Notes under the pieces: generated by a model | Database searches by the model: none | The model's input: only the letters and a program-made list of their open reading frames with translations | Told to the model about the DNA's origin: nothing | Shown here: positions 26,229 through 36,671 of the stretch, one piece after another | Position numbering within the stretch: position 1 is the first letter of the stretch | How the letters are laid out: every line of letters begins with the position of its first letter | Program-made: the position numbers and the translations under genes | DNA from: Fidelibacterota bacterium | GTDB taxonomy: Bacteria; Pseudomonadota; Alphaproteobacteria; Rhodospirillales; Rhodospirillaceae | Direction: 5' to 3' | Assembly (NCBI GenBank): GCA_947475895.1 | Contig: CANJMF010000001.1 | Location: 372,001-436,000, forward strand | Length of the DNA: 64,000 nt

Positions 26229-29200
26229 ATGAATCCCTCGCGCATTTTTATTCTCCGGCCCGTTGCGACATCGCTATTGATGATCGCGATCCTGTTGGTC
26301 GGCGCCGCCTCATTCAAATACCTTTCGCTATCGGCGCTGCCCGACGTGGATTACCCAACAATCCAGGTGCAAACGTTTCTCCCCGGTGCCAGCCCTGAAG
26401 TAATGACCACATCGGTCACGGCACCGCTTGAGCGTCAGCTCGGGCAAATGCCGGGTCTCACGCAAATGTTGTCGCAAAGTGCCGCCGGCGCTTCGTTGAT
26501 CACGCTCGAGTTCGATCTCAAACTCAGTCTGGATACGGCTGAGCAAGAAGTCCTCGCGAAGATGAATGCGGCCGGCTCCTTTCTCCCTAGTGATCTCCCG
26601 GCGCCGCCAATTTTCCACAAGATCAATCCGGCCGATGCACCCGTCCTCACGCTGGGAATTACCTCCAAGACGCTGCCTTTAACGATTGTCCAGGATCTTG
26701 CCGATTCCCGTGTCGCGACGAAGCTGTCGCAGTTGCCGGGTGTCGGTGTCGTGAATTTAAGCGGCGGCAATCGCCCTGCCGTGCGCATTCGCGCTAATCC
26801 GCGCGCACTCGCTGCCTACGGGCTCAATCTCGACGATTTGCGCTCGACCGTCAGTAACGCGAACGTTAACGCGCCGAAGGGCAGCTTCGACGGCGCCACG
26901 CGCGCTTATACGATCAACGCCAACGACCAGATTCGCAGCCCCGAAGAGTACGAGCGGATCGTTGTCGCCTATCGCGATGGCGCGCCCGTGCATCTATCGG
27001 ATGTGGCAACCGTCACGACGGCGCCCGAAAACGACAAGCTCGGCGCGTGGATGAATACGACGCCTGCGATCATAGTGAACGTACAGCGTCAACCCGGCGC
27101 CAATGTCATTGGCGTCGTCGATCGCATTAAGGACGTGCTTCCACAGATCAAGGCGACCTTGCCGGCAGCGCTCGACTTAGAAGTGCTCAGTGACCGTACG
27201 ACGACCATCCGCGCATCGGTTTCGGACGTGGAGTTCGAACTTGGTCTTGCGGTGGTTCTGGTCGTGCTGGTTATCTACCTCTTCTTGCGTAACCTCCCGG
27301 CCACGATCATTCCCAGCCTCTCCGTGCCCTTGTCGCTCATCGGCACATTTGCGTTCATGTATTTGGCCGACTTTAGTCTCAATAACCTGTCCCTTATGGC
27401 GCTGACGATTGCGACCGGGTTCGTGGTCGACGATGCGATTGTCATGATCGAGAACATCTCGCGCTATATCGAGGCCGGCGAAAGCCCGCTTGAGGCCTCG
27501 CTGAAGGGCGCGAAGCAAATCGGCTTCACGATCATCTCGCTTACGGTTTCGTTGATCGCCGTATTGATCCCGTTGTTGTTCATGGGCGACGTGGTTGGGC
27601 GGCTTTTTCGCGAATTTGCCATCACGCTTGCCGTGACCATTCTCATTTCAGCGGTCGTGTCTCTCACGTTGGTGCCCATGCTGTGCGCTAAGATTTTGCG
27701 CCATCATGATCGTTCGGAACTTGGGCCGGTCATGCGCAAAGCCGAGGATTGGTTTAACAGCGTCGTCGAAACCTACGGGCGTTGGCTCACATGGGTGCTC
27801 GCCCACGAGCGCGCGACGCTCATGGTGGCGGTCGGCACGCTCGTGCTCACTGTCGTTCTATGGGTTTTTATTCCGAAAGGGTTCTTCCCGGTTCAAGACA
27901 CCGGCGTGATCCAAGGCATCTCCGAAGCACCGCAATCCATTGCCTACGGCGCCTTCGCCGAACGTCAGACAGCTCTGGTCGCCGAGATTTTGAAAGACCC
28001 GGACGTCGAGAACGTGTCGTCATTCATTGGCGTCGACGGCACGAATATCACGCTCAATAGCGGCCGGACGATGATCAATCTCAAGCCGCACAATCAGCGG
28101 GATTCTTCCGCGACCGACGTGATCCGCCGCCTCAATACGGCAGTGAAGGATGTGAAGGGCGTCAAGCTCTACATGCAGCCTGTTCAAGATCTGACCATCG
28201 ATAACACCGTCAGCCGCACGCAGTATCAGTTCGTCCTTGAAAGCGCGTCCGGTGAAGACCTCGCCACCTGGGTGCCGCGCGTGGTGGAGCGTCTTTCGCG
28301 CGCGCCCGAACTCGCGGACGTGGCGAGCGACGCGCAAAATGCAGGCCTCTCGGTCTTTATTGAACTTGATCGCGACACGGCGACGCGCCTTGGCATCACC
28401 TTCGCGACGGTCGACAACGCGCTCTACGACGCCTTTGGCCAACGCATGATATCGACGATTTTCACGCAGACTTCTCAATACCGCGTGATCCTGGAGGCGG
28501 ATCCGGCGCTACACACGACGATTGAATCGCTTGGCTCCATCTACGTTCCGTCGGCTGGGGGCGGGCAAGTACCGCTCTCGGCGATCGCGAAATTCAAAGA
28601 ACAACCCGCGCCGCTGCAGATCAACCACCTCAACCAGTTGCCGGCCAATATTGTGTCGTTCAATCTCGCCAAAGGCTTTTCATTGGGCGAAGCAGTAGAT
28701 GAAATCCGCAAAGCCGAACAGGACATCGGCTTGCCGGCGAGCATTCTTACCAATTTCCAGGGTGCCGCGCTGGCATTCGAGAATTCACTGCTCAACGAAA
28801 TCCTACTCATCGTGGCCGCCATCGTGACGGTCTACATCGTGCTTGGTGTTCTCTACGAAAGCTTCATCCATCCGGTCACGATTCTCTCGACGCTTCCGTC
28901 CGCGAGCGTCGGTGCACTGTTGGCGCTTATGCTGTTCCGCATGGACCTCGGCGTCATCGGCATCATTGGCATCGTGCTGCTAATCGGTATCGTCAAAAAG
29001 AACGCGATCATGATGATCGACTTCGCGCTCGATGCCGAGCGCAACGAAGGCAAGTCGCCGCGCGACGCAATCTTCCAGGCGTGCCTTCTGCGCTTCCGGC
29101 CCATTTTGATGACCACCATGGCTGCGCTGTTGGGCGCGCTCCCGCTCATGGTTGGCGGTGGGGTCGGATCGGAATTGCGCGCGCCGCTCGGCGTATCTAT

Positions 29201-29354
29201 CGTTGGCGGTCTAATCATCAGTCAAATTCTTACGCTTTTCACGACGCCGGTCATTTATCTGGAGTTCGAACGCATCGCTCAGCGTTGGCGTAAAAAGCCG
29301 GAACTTCAGCCGCTTCCGGATTTGAAGGGCGGCCCCGTCGAGAGTCAGCCGTGA
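26229..29354 (+). CDS. mdtB: RND multidrug efflux permease, MdtB-like
   Basis: 1041 residues, the same size as E. coli MdtB (1040). Strong MdtB signatures from memory of the family: [76 protein letters not shown] and [20 protein letters not shown]. The proton relay is complete ([20 protein letters not shown]; Lys in [15 protein letters not shown]). In E. coli, MdtB pairs with MdtC in a B2C heterotrimer that exports bile salts, novobiocin and other compounds. The stop overlaps the MdtC-like start by four bases (GTGA), supporting fixed stoichiometry through coupling. The gene symbol rests on homology and gene order. Confidence 0.92.
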   Translation: MNPSRIFILRPVATSLLMIAILLVGAASFKYLSLSALPDVDYPTIQVQTFLPGASPEVMTTSVTAPLERQLGQMPGLTQMLSQSAAGASLITLEFDLKLSLDTAEQEVLAKMNAAGSFLPSDLPAPPIFHKINPADAPVLTLGITSKTLPLTIVQDLADSRVATKLSQLPGVGVVNLSGGNRPAVRIRANPRALAAYGLNLDDLRSTVSNANVNAPKGSFDGATRAYTINANDQIRSPEEYERIVVAYRDGAPVHLSDVATVTTAPENDKLGAWMNTTPAIIVNVQRQPGANVIGVVDRIKDVLPQIKATLPAALDLEVLSDRTTTIRASVSDVEFELGLAVVLVVLVIYLFLRNLPATIIPSLSVPLSLIGTFAFMYLADFSLNNLSLMALTIATGFVVDDAIVMIENISRYIEAGESPLEASLKGAKQIGFTIISLTVSLIAVLIPLLFMGDVVGRLFREFAITLAVTILISAVVSLTLVPMLCAKILRHHDRSELGPVMRKAEDWFNSVVETYGRWLTWVLAHERATLMVAVGTLVLTVVLWVFIPKGFFPVQDTGVIQGISEAPQSIAYGAFAERQTALVAEILKDPDVENVSSFIGVDGTNITLNSGRTMINLKPHNQRDSSATDVIRRLNTAVKDVKGVKLYMQPVQDLTIDNTVSRTQYQFVLESASGEDLATWVPRVVERLSRAPELADVASDAQNAGLSVFIELDRDTATRLGITFATVDNALYDAFGQRMISTIFTQTSQYRVILEADPALHTTIESLGSIYVPSAGGGQVPLSAIAKFKEQPAPLQINHLNQLPANIVSFNLAKGFSLGEAVDEIRKAEQDIGLPASILTNFQGAALAFENSLLNEILLIVAAIVTVYIVLGVLYESFIHPVTILSTLPSASVGALLALMLFRMDLGVIGIIGIVLLIGIVKKNAIMMIDFALDAERNEGKSPRDAIFQACLLRFRPILMTTMAALLGALPLMVGGGVGSELRAPLGVSIVGGLIISQILTLFTTPVIYLEFERIAQRWRKKPELQPLPDLKGGPVESQP

Positions 29355-32300
29355 AGAGCTTCTCAGCCCCTTTCATTGCCCGACCCGTTGCGACGACGCT
29401 TCTGACCGCGGCTGTGGTCCTGGCGGGCTTTGTCGCATTTCTCTTGCTACCGGTTTCGTCACTTCCCGTGGTCGATATCCCGACCATCGCCGTAAGCGCA
29501 TCATTGCCGGGCGCAAGCCCTGAGGTGGTGGCGTCGACCGTAGCCACGCCGCTTGAGCGGCATCTGGGCCACATCGCAGATGTTACCGAGATGACGTCGC
29601 GCTCGACTGTCGGCCAAACCCAAATCGTGTTGCAGTTCGGTATTCATCGCGATCTCGACGGCGCGGCCCGCGACGTTCAGGCGGCCATCGAAGCCGCGCG
29701 CGCCGATTTGCCGTCGTCGCTTCGCAACAATCCCACGTACCGGAAATTCAATCCGGCCGGTTTTCCGATCATGGTGCTGACGCTCATTTCAGAAACACGC
29801 ACACAAGGGCAGCTCTACGACCTGGCCTCCAACATCCTTCAACCTGCGTTGTCGCAGATCAAGGGTGTAGGAAATGTCAGCATTTCCGGCAGCTCGCTGC
29901 CGGCGATCCGCGTCGAGCTCAATCCGCGCGCCATGTTTAAGTACGGGATTGGTATGGCTGATGTGCGCGCCGCACTCGCAGCGGGCAATGCCAATACGCC
30001 CAAAGGCGCCATTGAAGTTGGCGACCGGCGCTTTCAAATCTATGCCAACGATGTGCTATCAAGCGACGTCGATCGGGGTGCTGCGATTTACGGCTCTTTG
30101 ATTATCGCTTCACGCAACGGCGCGGTCGTTCGCCTTTCCGACGTTGCCGAGGTTACCGGCTCGGTTGAAGATATTCGCAACGCGGCTTATGCAGACGGCG
30201 TGCCCTGCGTTGTACTGCAGATTTTCCAGCAGCCTGGCGAGAACATTATCGAGACGGTGGATCGCATCAAAAAACTGATGCCGGTCTTTACCTCCTCCTT
30301 ACCGCCCAACGTCGATCTCAAGGTGCGGTCCGATCTTACGACGTCCATTCGCGCGTCTCTGCGCGATACTGGCCGGACGTTGGCCATTTCCGTCGCACTG
30401 GTGATTTTGATTGTCTACCTCTTCCTGCGCAGCTGGCGGGCCACACTCATTCCCTGCGTTGCCGTTCCGGTCTCGTTGATTGGGACCTTTGCCGCCATGT
30501 ATTTTTTTGGCTTTACCCTCGACAACATTTCATTGATGTCGCTGACCATTGCGACAGGGTTCGTGGTCGACGATGCCATCGTTGTTTTAGAAAACACCAC
30601 ACGCCACACCGAGGCCGGTATGTCGCGGATTGAAGCGGCGTTGTTGGGGGCTAAGGAGGTCGGGTTCACCGTCCTCTCCATGACCGTCTCGTTGTGCGCT
30701 GTCTTTCTTCCCATTCCCATGATCGGCGGCCCTGTGGGCCTTATCCTGCGTGAGTTTGTGGTCACGCTGGCGGTCGCAGTGGGGATTTCATTGGTTGTCT
30801 CCCTGACGACCACGCCGATGCTCTGCAGCCTTCTCCTGCGCAAGTCCCCGGAAGTAGAGAAGTCGCGCTTCAAGCGCTGGCTGGATGACATTTTCAAGAG
30901 GTTACTTGCGGGCTACGAACGCACGCTCACGCTTGCGCTTGATAACGGCCCGTTTGTGATGATCATTCTGCTGATCACTATTGTTTTGAACGGTTACCTG
31001 TACACGCTCGTGCCCAAGGGCCTTTTCCCGTCCCAAGATACGGGCCGCATCGTCGGCGGCGTTCGTGGAGACCAGAGCGCATCGTTCGAGCTGATGAAGG
31101 GAAAGATCGAGCAGTTCAGCAACATCCTTCGCGCCGATCCAGCCGTCGAAAGCGTGCAGATAACAACGGGCGGCGGTGGGGGTGGAGGCGGCGGCGGTGG
31201 CGGAGGGGGCGGTGGCAGTGGTCAAGCGCAGATCCAGCTTAAGCCGATCTCCGAACGCAAGCTCTCCACACAACAAGTCCTCGACCGTTTGCGCCCGAAG
31301 CTTGCGACCGTCGCCGGCGCAAATGTCTTTTTGTTTTCGCCGGGCGACTTTCGAGTGGGCGGCCGTCAGGCGAATTCCGATCTGCAATACACATTGCTTG
31401 GCGACGACGTTGAAGATTTGCGCGTCTGGACGCCGCGCCTTGAGGAGGCCCTCAAGGACATGCCCCAAATCACCGACGTCAGCACGGATCAACAGGAGCG
31501 AGGTTTGGAGACCAGCATTCAAATCGATCGCGCCGCGGCGGCACGGCTGAATCTTACGACGGCTCAAATCGATAACGCGCTGCAAGATGCTTTCGCCCAG
31601 CGGCAAGTCTCGACCATCTATAACCAATTCAATCAGTATCATGTGATCATGGAGGTCGCGAAAGACTTCTGGCAGAGCCCCGAGACGCTGATGGAGTTGT
31701 TCGTCTCTACCTTTGGCCAGGTCTCAGGCACGCAGCAAACGGCGGCCATTGCTCACACGTCCGGTGGCGCCGCTTCAGCGGATACCGAGGCTGTTCGCAA
31801 TCTGCAGTCCAACGCGCTCGCAAATACGGCCCGCGGTGCGGCCTCGGCGGGATCGGCGGTTTCCACACGTGCAGAAACGATGGTGCCGTTGTCGTCGGTC
31901 GCTACGTATGGCACCGGATCGACTCCAACGGCCATTAATCATCAAGGGCATTTCGCGGCTGCGACGGTGTCGTTCGCGACCGCGACGGGATATTCGCTCA
32001 GCGATGCAACGCGCGCTGTTCAGGCGACAGCGGATCGCATCGGAATGCCGGCGACGATTCACGGCGTATTCGCGGGCAACGCTGGCGCATTTCAGTCCAC
32101 CGCCGGCGGCGCACCGCTTCTCATCCTCGTGGGCATTTTCTCGGTCTATATCGTGCTGGGGATGTTGTACGAGAGTTATATTCATCCGCTCACGATTGTC
32201 TCTACGTTGCCAACGGCCGGCATTGGCGCGTTCATCGCGCTACTTTTGTTTCACAACGAACTCGGCGTCATTGGCTATATCGGCTTAATCCTGCTCATAG

Positions 32301-32665
32301 GCATCGTAATGAAGAACGCCATCATTATGGTGGACTTCGCGATTGTCGGTGAACGCGAACGGGGGTTGAGCCATCGCGACGCGATACTTGAAGCGTGCAG
32401 CAAACGGTTTCGCCCGATCACCATGACGACCGTTGCCGCCGTCTTGGGCGCCATCCCGCTTGCGTTCGGCTTCGGCGAAGGCGGCGAGTTGCGCAAACCT
32501 CTGGGCATAACGTTGGCCGGCGGTTTGATCGTGAGTCAGCTTTTGACCGTGTACACCACGCCCGTCATTTATGTTTATACGGCACGCCTTGGAGAATGGT
32601 TGGTGGATATGCGCCACCGAGCCGGTACACGCCTTCACCGTCTCTTCGCGCGTCGGGCAGCCTAA
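29351..32665 (+). CDS. mdtC: RND multidrug efflux permease, MdtC-like, with poly-Gly switch loop and Ala/Ser/Thr-rich insert
   Basis: 1104 residues, about 80 longer than E. coli MdtC. MdtC-like blocks: [57 protein letters not shown] and [19 protein letters not shown]. The relay is intact ([21 protein letters not shown]; Lys in [15 protein letters not shown]). Two oddities explain the size. Sixteen consecutive Gly at residues 607-622 sit exactly where AcrB has its switch loop (613-623). An insert rich in Ala, Ser, Thr and Gln spans about residues 787-843, before the MVPLSSVA strand. GTG start overlapping the MdtB-like stop. It converges on the small unknown gene at 32662, overlapping by four bases. 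Confidence 0.92.
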   Translation: MKSFSAPFIARPVATTLLTAAVVLAGFVAFLLLPVSSLPVVDIPTIAVSASLPGASPEVVASTVATPLERHLGHIADVTEMTSRSTVGQTQIVLQFGIHRDLDGAARDVQAAIEAARADLPSSLRNNPTYRKFNPAGFPIMVLTLISETRTQGQLYDLASNILQPALSQIKGVGNVSISGSSLPAIRVELNPRAMFKYGIGMADVRAALAAGNANTPKGAIEVGDRRFQIYANDVLSSDVDRGAAIYGSLIIASRNGAVVRLSDVAEVTGSVEDIRNAAYADGVPCVVLQIFQQPGENIIETVDRIKKLMPVFTSSLPPNVDLKVRSDLTTSIRASLRDTGRTLAISVALVILIVYLFLRSWRATLIPCVAVPVSLIGTFAAMYFFGFTLDNISLMSLTIATGFVVDDAIVVLENTTRHTEAGMSRIEAALLGAKEVGFTVLSMTVSLCAVFLPIPMIGGPVGLILREFVVTLAVAVGISLVVSLTTTPMLCSLLLRKSPEVEKSRFKRWLDDIFKRLLAGYERTLTLALDNGPFVMIILLITIVLNGYLYTLVPKGLFPSQDTGRIVGGVRGDQSASFELMKGKIEQFSNILRADPAVESVQITTGGGGGGGGGGGGGGGGSGQAQIQLKPISERKLSTQQVLDRLRPKLATVAGANVFLFSPGDFRVGGRQANSDLQYTLLGDDVEDLRVWTPRLEEALKDMPQITDVSTDQQERGLETSIQIDRAAAARLNLTTAQIDNALQDAFAQRQVSTIYNQFNQYHVIMEVAKDFWQSPETLMELFVSTFGQVSGTQQTAAIAHTSGGAASADTEAVRNLQSNALANTARGAASAGSAVSTRAETMVPLSSVATYGTGSTPTAINHQGHFAAATVSFATATGYSLSDATRAVQATADRIGMPATIHGVFAGNAGAFQSTAGGAPLLILVGIFSVYIVLGMLYESYIHPLTIVSTLPTAGIGAFIALLLFHNELGVIGYIGLILLIGIVMKNAIIMVDFAIVGERERGLSHRDAILEACSKRFRPITMTTVAAVLGAIPLAFGFGEGGELRKPLGITLAGGLIVSQLLTVYTTPVIYVYTARLGEWLVDMRHRAGTRLHRLFARRAA
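31169..31216 (+). repeat. GGN-codon run encoding 16 consecutive glycines
   Basis: Uninterrupted GGN codons (GGC, GGT, GGG, GGA mixed) inside the MdtC-like permease, preceded by Thr-Thr and followed by Ser-Gly. Mixed third positions argue that the length is not simply a homopolymer slippage artefact, although GGC/GGT stretches could still expand or contract. It replaces the loop that separates proximal and distal drug pockets in AcrB. Confidence 0.9.
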
Positions 32666-32952
32666 GCCCACGCCGATCTGCGTTGCTGGCTTGTCTCTCG
32701 TTCACGTTGCTTACGCGGGTCGTCCGAGGGACGTTCGCGCTTCGCCGGCGGTTTTGCAATGTTCGCGCGCGCTTTCGCCGCCGGACGCGGCAGCGTCCCG
32801 GCGGCTTGAGCGTATTGCGTATTCAAGAGGTCGAGAAAATCATTCGTCGGCTGTCGTGGGCGCGGCTCTTCGTCGTCGCGCACCGCGCCACGTAACTTCA
32901 TGCCCAGCAGCAGCTGAAGCAAATCCACTTGCGGTGCCGGTAGCACGATCAT
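32662..32952 (-). CDS. Small basic protein of unknown function
   Basis: 96 residues. Not recognised. The N-terminal third is ordinary and partly hydrophobic (MIVLPAPQVDLLQLLLGMKL); the C-terminal half is strongly basic and rich in Pro, Arg, Lys, Gln and Ala (PPAKRERPSDDPRKQRER). The start ATG lies two bases after the upstream gene's stop (TGATCATG), which suggests coupling to the acidic low-complexity protein and is the main support for its being real. No convincing membrane segment. It could bind nucleic acid or an acidic partner, perhaps the neighbouring acidic protein, but that is speculation. Confidence 0.5.
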   Translation of the reverse strand: MIVLPAPQVDLLQLLLGMKLRGAVRDDEEPRPRQPTNDFLDLLNTQYAQAAGTLPRPAAKARANIAKPPAKRERPSDDPRKQRERETSQQRRSAWA

Positions 32953-32954
32953 GA

Positions 32955-33539
32955 TCAGGTCTCATCCTCGGGTGGCGCCGTCGTGGTGGCGGCGGCCGTC
33001 GCTGCCGTCCCGGTACTGGTATCATCCGTTTGTGCGTCGCTATCCAGGTCCGCAGCTGTGCTGGCGCCTGCGCCCGATGCATTCAGAGAATTGAGAAGCT
33101 GCTGCGCGGCACCGGAAATATCGCTGTTGGTATTGGAGCTTGTGTTCAAGCTATCCAGCATCGATTGGCCGAAATCCGGGCCGTTGGAACCTTGTGCGTT
33201 TAGCGCGTCCAGCAACGGATCTCCGGTCGAACCGCTTCCCGCGGTATCCCCGAAAATCAAAGTATCGGCCTGCTCCATTTGCTGACCTTCTTGAATCTGC
33301 AAAAGCGCGAGCACGGTTTTTGGGTCGAGCGGCGCTTGTCCTGATGTAACAGGCGCGGCCGCCGGCGTTTCATCGTCTTGGGCATTCGTGCCGGTCGGCA
33401 GATTCTGCCCATCCGCTGCGGTCGAATCCGCAGTCGTCGTGCTCGTGCCGTTCGGATCGGCACTGGCCAACTGCATCTGTTGCAGGATCTGCTGAATCTC
33501 CTGTGGACTCAGCGCATTACTAATCGATTGTACGCTCAT
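32955..33539 (-). CDS. Acidic Ser/Thr/Ala-rich low-complexity protein, unknown
   Basis: 194 residues from the ATG at 33537-33539, which has GAGGT about five bases upstream; an open-frame extension to 33599 lacks this. The N-terminus is a Gln-rich amphipathic helix (SPQEIQQILQQMQLA). It is followed by acidic, Thr/Ala/Asp-rich linkers around two more helical islands (DPKTVLALLQIQEGQQMEQ and GQSMLDSLN). The C-terminus is DSDAQTDDTSTGTAAT-like. No Cys, no signal peptide and no known domain that I recognise. The bias resembles secreted or surface-associated disordered proteins. Operonic with the 96-residue basic protein. Confidence 0.6.
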   Translation of the reverse strand: MSVQSISNALSPQEIQQILQQMQLASADPNGTSTTTADSTAADGQNLPTGTNAQDDETPAAAPVTSGQAPLDPKTVLALLQIQEGQQMEQADTLIFGDTAGSGSTGDPLLDALNAQGSNGPDFGQSMLDSLNTSSNTNSDISGAAQQLLNSLNASGAGASTAADLDSDAQTDDTSTGTAATAAATTTAPPEDET

Positions 33540-33914
33540 CACGCACCTCATGCTTTGGCAGACAGCGCAAAGCAGCGCTGCGGCGTTAAGCGACCCCATT
33601 CATGGGAGGTGCAAAAGTCGGACCAATCTTAGAGGCGCAAAGGTGTGATTAAGTGGCCGGCAGAGGCTGCGCCAGACGCCATTCGTCGAACATGCTGGCT
33701 TGTGGACGCAGCTTAGGGTGAACTTTTAGTACTGAACAGCGCCGCGCGAAGAAATCCTGAATACGAAATACTGTCAGTACGCGCGTTCATCGAACCTCGT
33801 AACACTAGCAAGCGGTCATGCATTAAATGCGCGGCTTCACAAACGGCGGAAACTGTATGCTAGCTTGTGGTTGACGCAAGTCACACCCTGAAGTGTGCGT
33901 TTGAGTAACAGAGG
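33540..33914. other. Intergenic region with inverted repeat
   Basis: 375 bases between divergent genes (the acidic protein gene and the degenerate CDP-alcohol transferase gene). No convincing gene. An inverted repeat GTACTGAACAG (33729-33739) / CTGTCAGTAC (33771-33780), with one bulged base and a 31-base spacer, is the only clear structure. A smaller CACAC/GTGTG repeat (33882-33895) lies about 20 bases upstream of the plus-strand start. Confidence 0.4.
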
Positions 33915-35270
33915 ATGTTTGTGGTGGGACCAACGGCGGTCGTTTTCTCAGGTGGCAAGGGAGAGACCGCAACTCCTGTTCGTGATTTAGATGTCGGCGG
34001 TATGGGTCTCACGCGCCGTATTACACATGCATTACGGGGCACGGGATGCTCCCAGGCATTTGTCGCTGCAGATGCGCTTCACTATATGGCGCCGGCCGCT
34101 CTCAGCCGCGACGCTAAAAATTTTGATGTGACGATTGTTCCAACGGGGTCACCAATCGATCTGCCGGAGCAGGGTGCCGTCTTTCTCGTTCCGGCGGATG
34201 TGCTGATCGATCAACGCGCGTTCGAGGCGATGCAGGTCGACGTCGCGCTCCATGTCGTCGCCACATCTCCTAGAGATCCGTCGATCATCGTTGCGAAAGT
34301 ATCAGCCCAATGGCTGCGCGCACAGGCGCCGGTTTTGCTCGATCATGCAACGTTTGAACGGTTGATATCCGGTGTGCGCGACAGTGCAAAAATCATTGAT
34401 GTCCAAACGCTCGACACTTACCTTGCCAGCCAACGGCGCGCGGTGCCGATGCTGTGGCAGCGGGTGCGAACCCGGGCCGAAGCGAAACTCGCATTCACCG
34501 CCATCCTCGATGCCGCCCAAAAGGGCGTTCAAGATTGGCCGGCCTGGTTCATTCATCGACCCGTCGAGCACTGGATTACGGCGCGCCTGTGCGCCACGGC
34601 CATAACGCCCACTCAGATCACGGCTATTGGGGGAATTTTAGGTTTGGCCGCAGCCTGGCTGTTTGCGAGGGGCCTGTTCTTTCCCGGACTCATGTTGGGA
34701 CTGGCCATCGGCATCCTTGACGGTATCGGCGACAAGCTCGCCCGCGTTAAGTTGATATCGAGCCCCATCGGCGAAATAGAACACGTGGTCGATAAGGGTG
34801 TTGAGTACCTCATCTATTTCAGCATGGCCTACCATTTCTCCGAGGCTGGCTACGGCGCATTGCCATATGTGATGGCCGGCGCACTAATTCTGTTTCATTT
34901 CGCCGATGAAGTGCAGCTGGAGTTCTTCCGGCGCATGTCGGGAAAATTCCTTTGCGACGCCTCACCATTCGACCGCAGATTCCGTATGATCGCTGGTCGT
35001 CGCAACACGCAGATTTGGACGTTCTTGCCGTTCGTGCTTTCTGGTGCGTGGTTTGCCGGCTTCTGCATGATCTGCATCTACGGCATCGCGACGTTCTTCG
35101 TTCATCAATGGCGCTTCGTGGTCAACAGCCGCCGAGTTCTCGAAGACACGAGTCCTGTGTTCCGCGCGACGTTCGATCGCACGTCGGTTCTCAAGAAACG
35201 CGCGAAGGAAAAAAAGGAAACGCCCACTTGGGAGACGCCTCCCGACCCGGAATCTAGACCTGCGGAGTAA
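33915..35270 (+). CDS. CDP-alcohol phosphotransferase-like protein with degenerate active site and N-terminal NTP-transferase-like domain
   Basis: 451 residues. Residues ~1-190 look like a nucleotidyltransferase fold that has lost its signature (AVVFSGGKGE instead of a GxGSRL loop; VFLVPADVLID kept). From ~195 comes a CDP-alcohol phosphotransferase domain (HRPVEHWITARLCATAITPTQ, then membrane helices). The overall plan resembles IPCT-DIPPS fusion proteins of thermophiles. The catalytic motif should be DxxDGxxAR-x8-GxxxDxxxD. Here D269, A276-R277 and G286 are kept, but position 272 is Gly and 273 Asp (swapped), 290 is His and 294 Lys. Activity is therefore doubtful, or the chemistry has changed. 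The 3' end overlaps the convergent flippase gene by 17 bases. Confidence 0.8.
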   Translation: MFVVGPTAVVFSGGKGETATPVRDLDVGGMGLTRRITHALRGTGCSQAFVAADALHYMAPAALSRDAKNFDVTIVPTGSPIDLPEQGAVFLVPADVLIDQRAFEAMQVDVALHVVATSPRDPSIIVAKVSAQWLRAQAPVLLDHATFERLISGVRDSAKIIDVQTLDTYLASQRRAVPMLWQRVRTRAEAKLAFTAILDAAQKGVQDWPAWFIHRPVEHWITARLCATAITPTQITAIGGILGLAAAWLFARGLFFPGLMLGLAIGILDGIGDKLARVKLISSPIGEIEHVVDKGVEYLIYFSMAYHFSEAGYGALPYVMAGALILFHFADEVQLEFFRRMSGKFLCDASPFDRRFRMIAGRRNTQIWTFLPFVLSGAWFAGFCMICIYGIATFFVHQWRFVVNSRRVLEDTSPVFRATFDRTSVLKKRAKEKKETPTWETPPDPESRPAE

Positions 35271-36552
35271 CTGGCGAGGGGTAGAGAACCCGCCAGCATA
35301 CCCAGGTGCGTACCAGGTTTCCGATCAGCGCTGCCCCGACTGAAATTAAGGCGATGCCCTCAATGCCGTGAGAATTTCCGACGAGGGATACCGCGGCGAG
35401 ATACACAACCAATGTGGCAACCGATGCGGCCGGGTTTACCACCGGACGCGCCACTACAAGCGGCAAGCTGGAGAGTGAAAGAAGATCGTTCAAAACGGTG
35501 CCGATCGCCAGGATCGCAAGCACCATCGCGGCTCCGCCAAAGCCCTTACCGAACAGCTCTAACATCCAGGATCCGCCGGCAATGAAGATGACGGCGACGA
35601 GGCCTTCCAGCCCGACCTGACGTGGCGCAACCGACATCAATGCCGCGCGGGCGCGTTTCAAATCGCCGTCGGTCATGGCATGGGAGACGACCGGCATCGC
35701 GACGGGCACGAAACTCTTTCCGATCTTGTCGGGCACGGTGATGAACTGCTGCGCCATGCCGTAAAGGCCAACCGGGCCGGCCGAGAAAAAGTGCCCCACA
35801 ACAAACATATCGAGGCGCGTCATCAAAATACCGAGAAGATCGAACAAAGCGGTACGCGACGATACGTTCGACATGCCGCGCACGCGCTTCCAGTCGATGG
35901 GGCCCCAAAGCCCGCGCAAACCAAATTGACCCCGATAGCCCCAGGCCGCAGTCAATGCCGCGGCAATCAAAGCCGCGGCGTAGGAAATCGCCAGACCCCA
36001 TTCGACCGCACCCGCCAGAAAAAGGCCGCCGGCCACGACCACTTGTGTGCCGGGCTCTGCGATGCAGCGCGCCCAGATATCGTAGCGCAAGCGACGATTA
36101 AAGAAGGTCGCGGTAAGGAAAAGGTCAGTGATGACGATAACTGGGGCGATCCATGCCAACGCGATCAACCGGCCGGCGCCCCGTTCGATGCCAAGCAGCG
36201 TTGCAAGAAAGGGAGCCGTGATCGTAAGAACGAGACTCAATATCAGCGCGCCGCCAATCCCGATCAGGAGCGCGTGCCGCACCGCAATCCCTACGTTGCC
36301 CCCGCCTTCGCCGCTTTCCTGCATGAACGTGAACAGCGTGCGCTTAAAGCCCAGGGTCGCGGCGGCCGCCAGGGTCTCAACAACCCCAATACAGATAATA
36401 TATTCGCCGTATAAAGCGGGCCCATAGGCGCGCCCGGCGATCAATAGCATCGGCAGCCGCGCACCAAGACGCAGCAATAGGCCCGAGATGTATATCCAGA
36501 AACCGCGCGAGATATAGCCGTGATCCGCTCGCGTCTGTGACTCCGCACTCAT
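35254..36552 (-). CDS. Oligosaccharide/lipid flippase, MOP superfamily (Wzx-like)
   Basis: 432 residues with about 12 hydrophobic segments (for example FWIYISGLLLRLGARLPMLL near the start). The internal ALFDLLGILMTRLDMFVVGHF followed by VGLYGMAQQFITVPDKIGKSF is characteristic of polysaccharide-biosynthesis flippases of the MOP/MVF superfamily. Such proteins move undecaprenyl- or other lipid-linked glycans from the inner to the outer leaflet. It is divergent from the canonical CDP-alcohol transferase gene (119 bases between starts) and convergent with the degenerate one, so it may flip a product built by these enzymes (inference). No glycosyltransferases or polymerase are adjacent, which is unusual for a classical O-antigen cluster. 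Confidence 0.82.
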   Translation of the reverse strand: MSAESQTRADHGYISRGFWIYISGLLLRLGARLPMLLIAGRAYGPALYGEYIICIGVVETLAAAATLGFKRTLFTFMQESGEGGGNVGIAVRHALLIGIGGALILSLVLTITAPFLATLLGIERGAGRLIALAWIAPVIVITDLFLTATFFNRRLRYDIWARCIAEPGTQVVVAGGLFLAGAVEWGLAISYAAALIAAALTAAWGYRGQFGLRGLWGPIDWKRVRGMSNVSSRTALFDLLGILMTRLDMFVVGHFFSAGPVGLYGMAQQFITVPDKIGKSFVPVAMPVVSHAMTDGDLKRARAALMSVAPRQVGLEGLVAVIFIAGGSWMLELFGKGFGGAAMVLAILAIGTVLNDLLSLSSLPLVVARPVVNPAASVATLVVYLAAVSLVGNSHGIEGIALISVGAALIGNLVRTWVCWRVLYPSPVTPQV

Positions 36553-36671
36553 TCTTTTGCCGCGCCTCGTCTCATTTCTTTCCGTTCCGTCCCGGGGCGT
36601 CCTCCGATATCATGCCCAAGCCTGCGTAAGTAGACCTACCTTTACCTGTAATCCTTCTTTTCGACCGAATA
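36553..36671. promoter_or_regulatory. Divergent promoter region, flippase / CDP-alcohol transferase
   Basis: 119 bases shared by two divergent starts. C/T-rich on the plus strand. A small imperfect palindrome GTAGACCTAC (36629-36638) is flanked by TTTACC. No certain -35/-10 pair. The common spacer suggests joint regulation of the flippase and the transferase. Confidence 0.3.

Noticed and set aside
30902..31642. 246-codon minus-strand frame inside the MdtC-like gene
   Set aside because: Shadow of a GC-rich coding region; no family resemblance and no ribosome site context.
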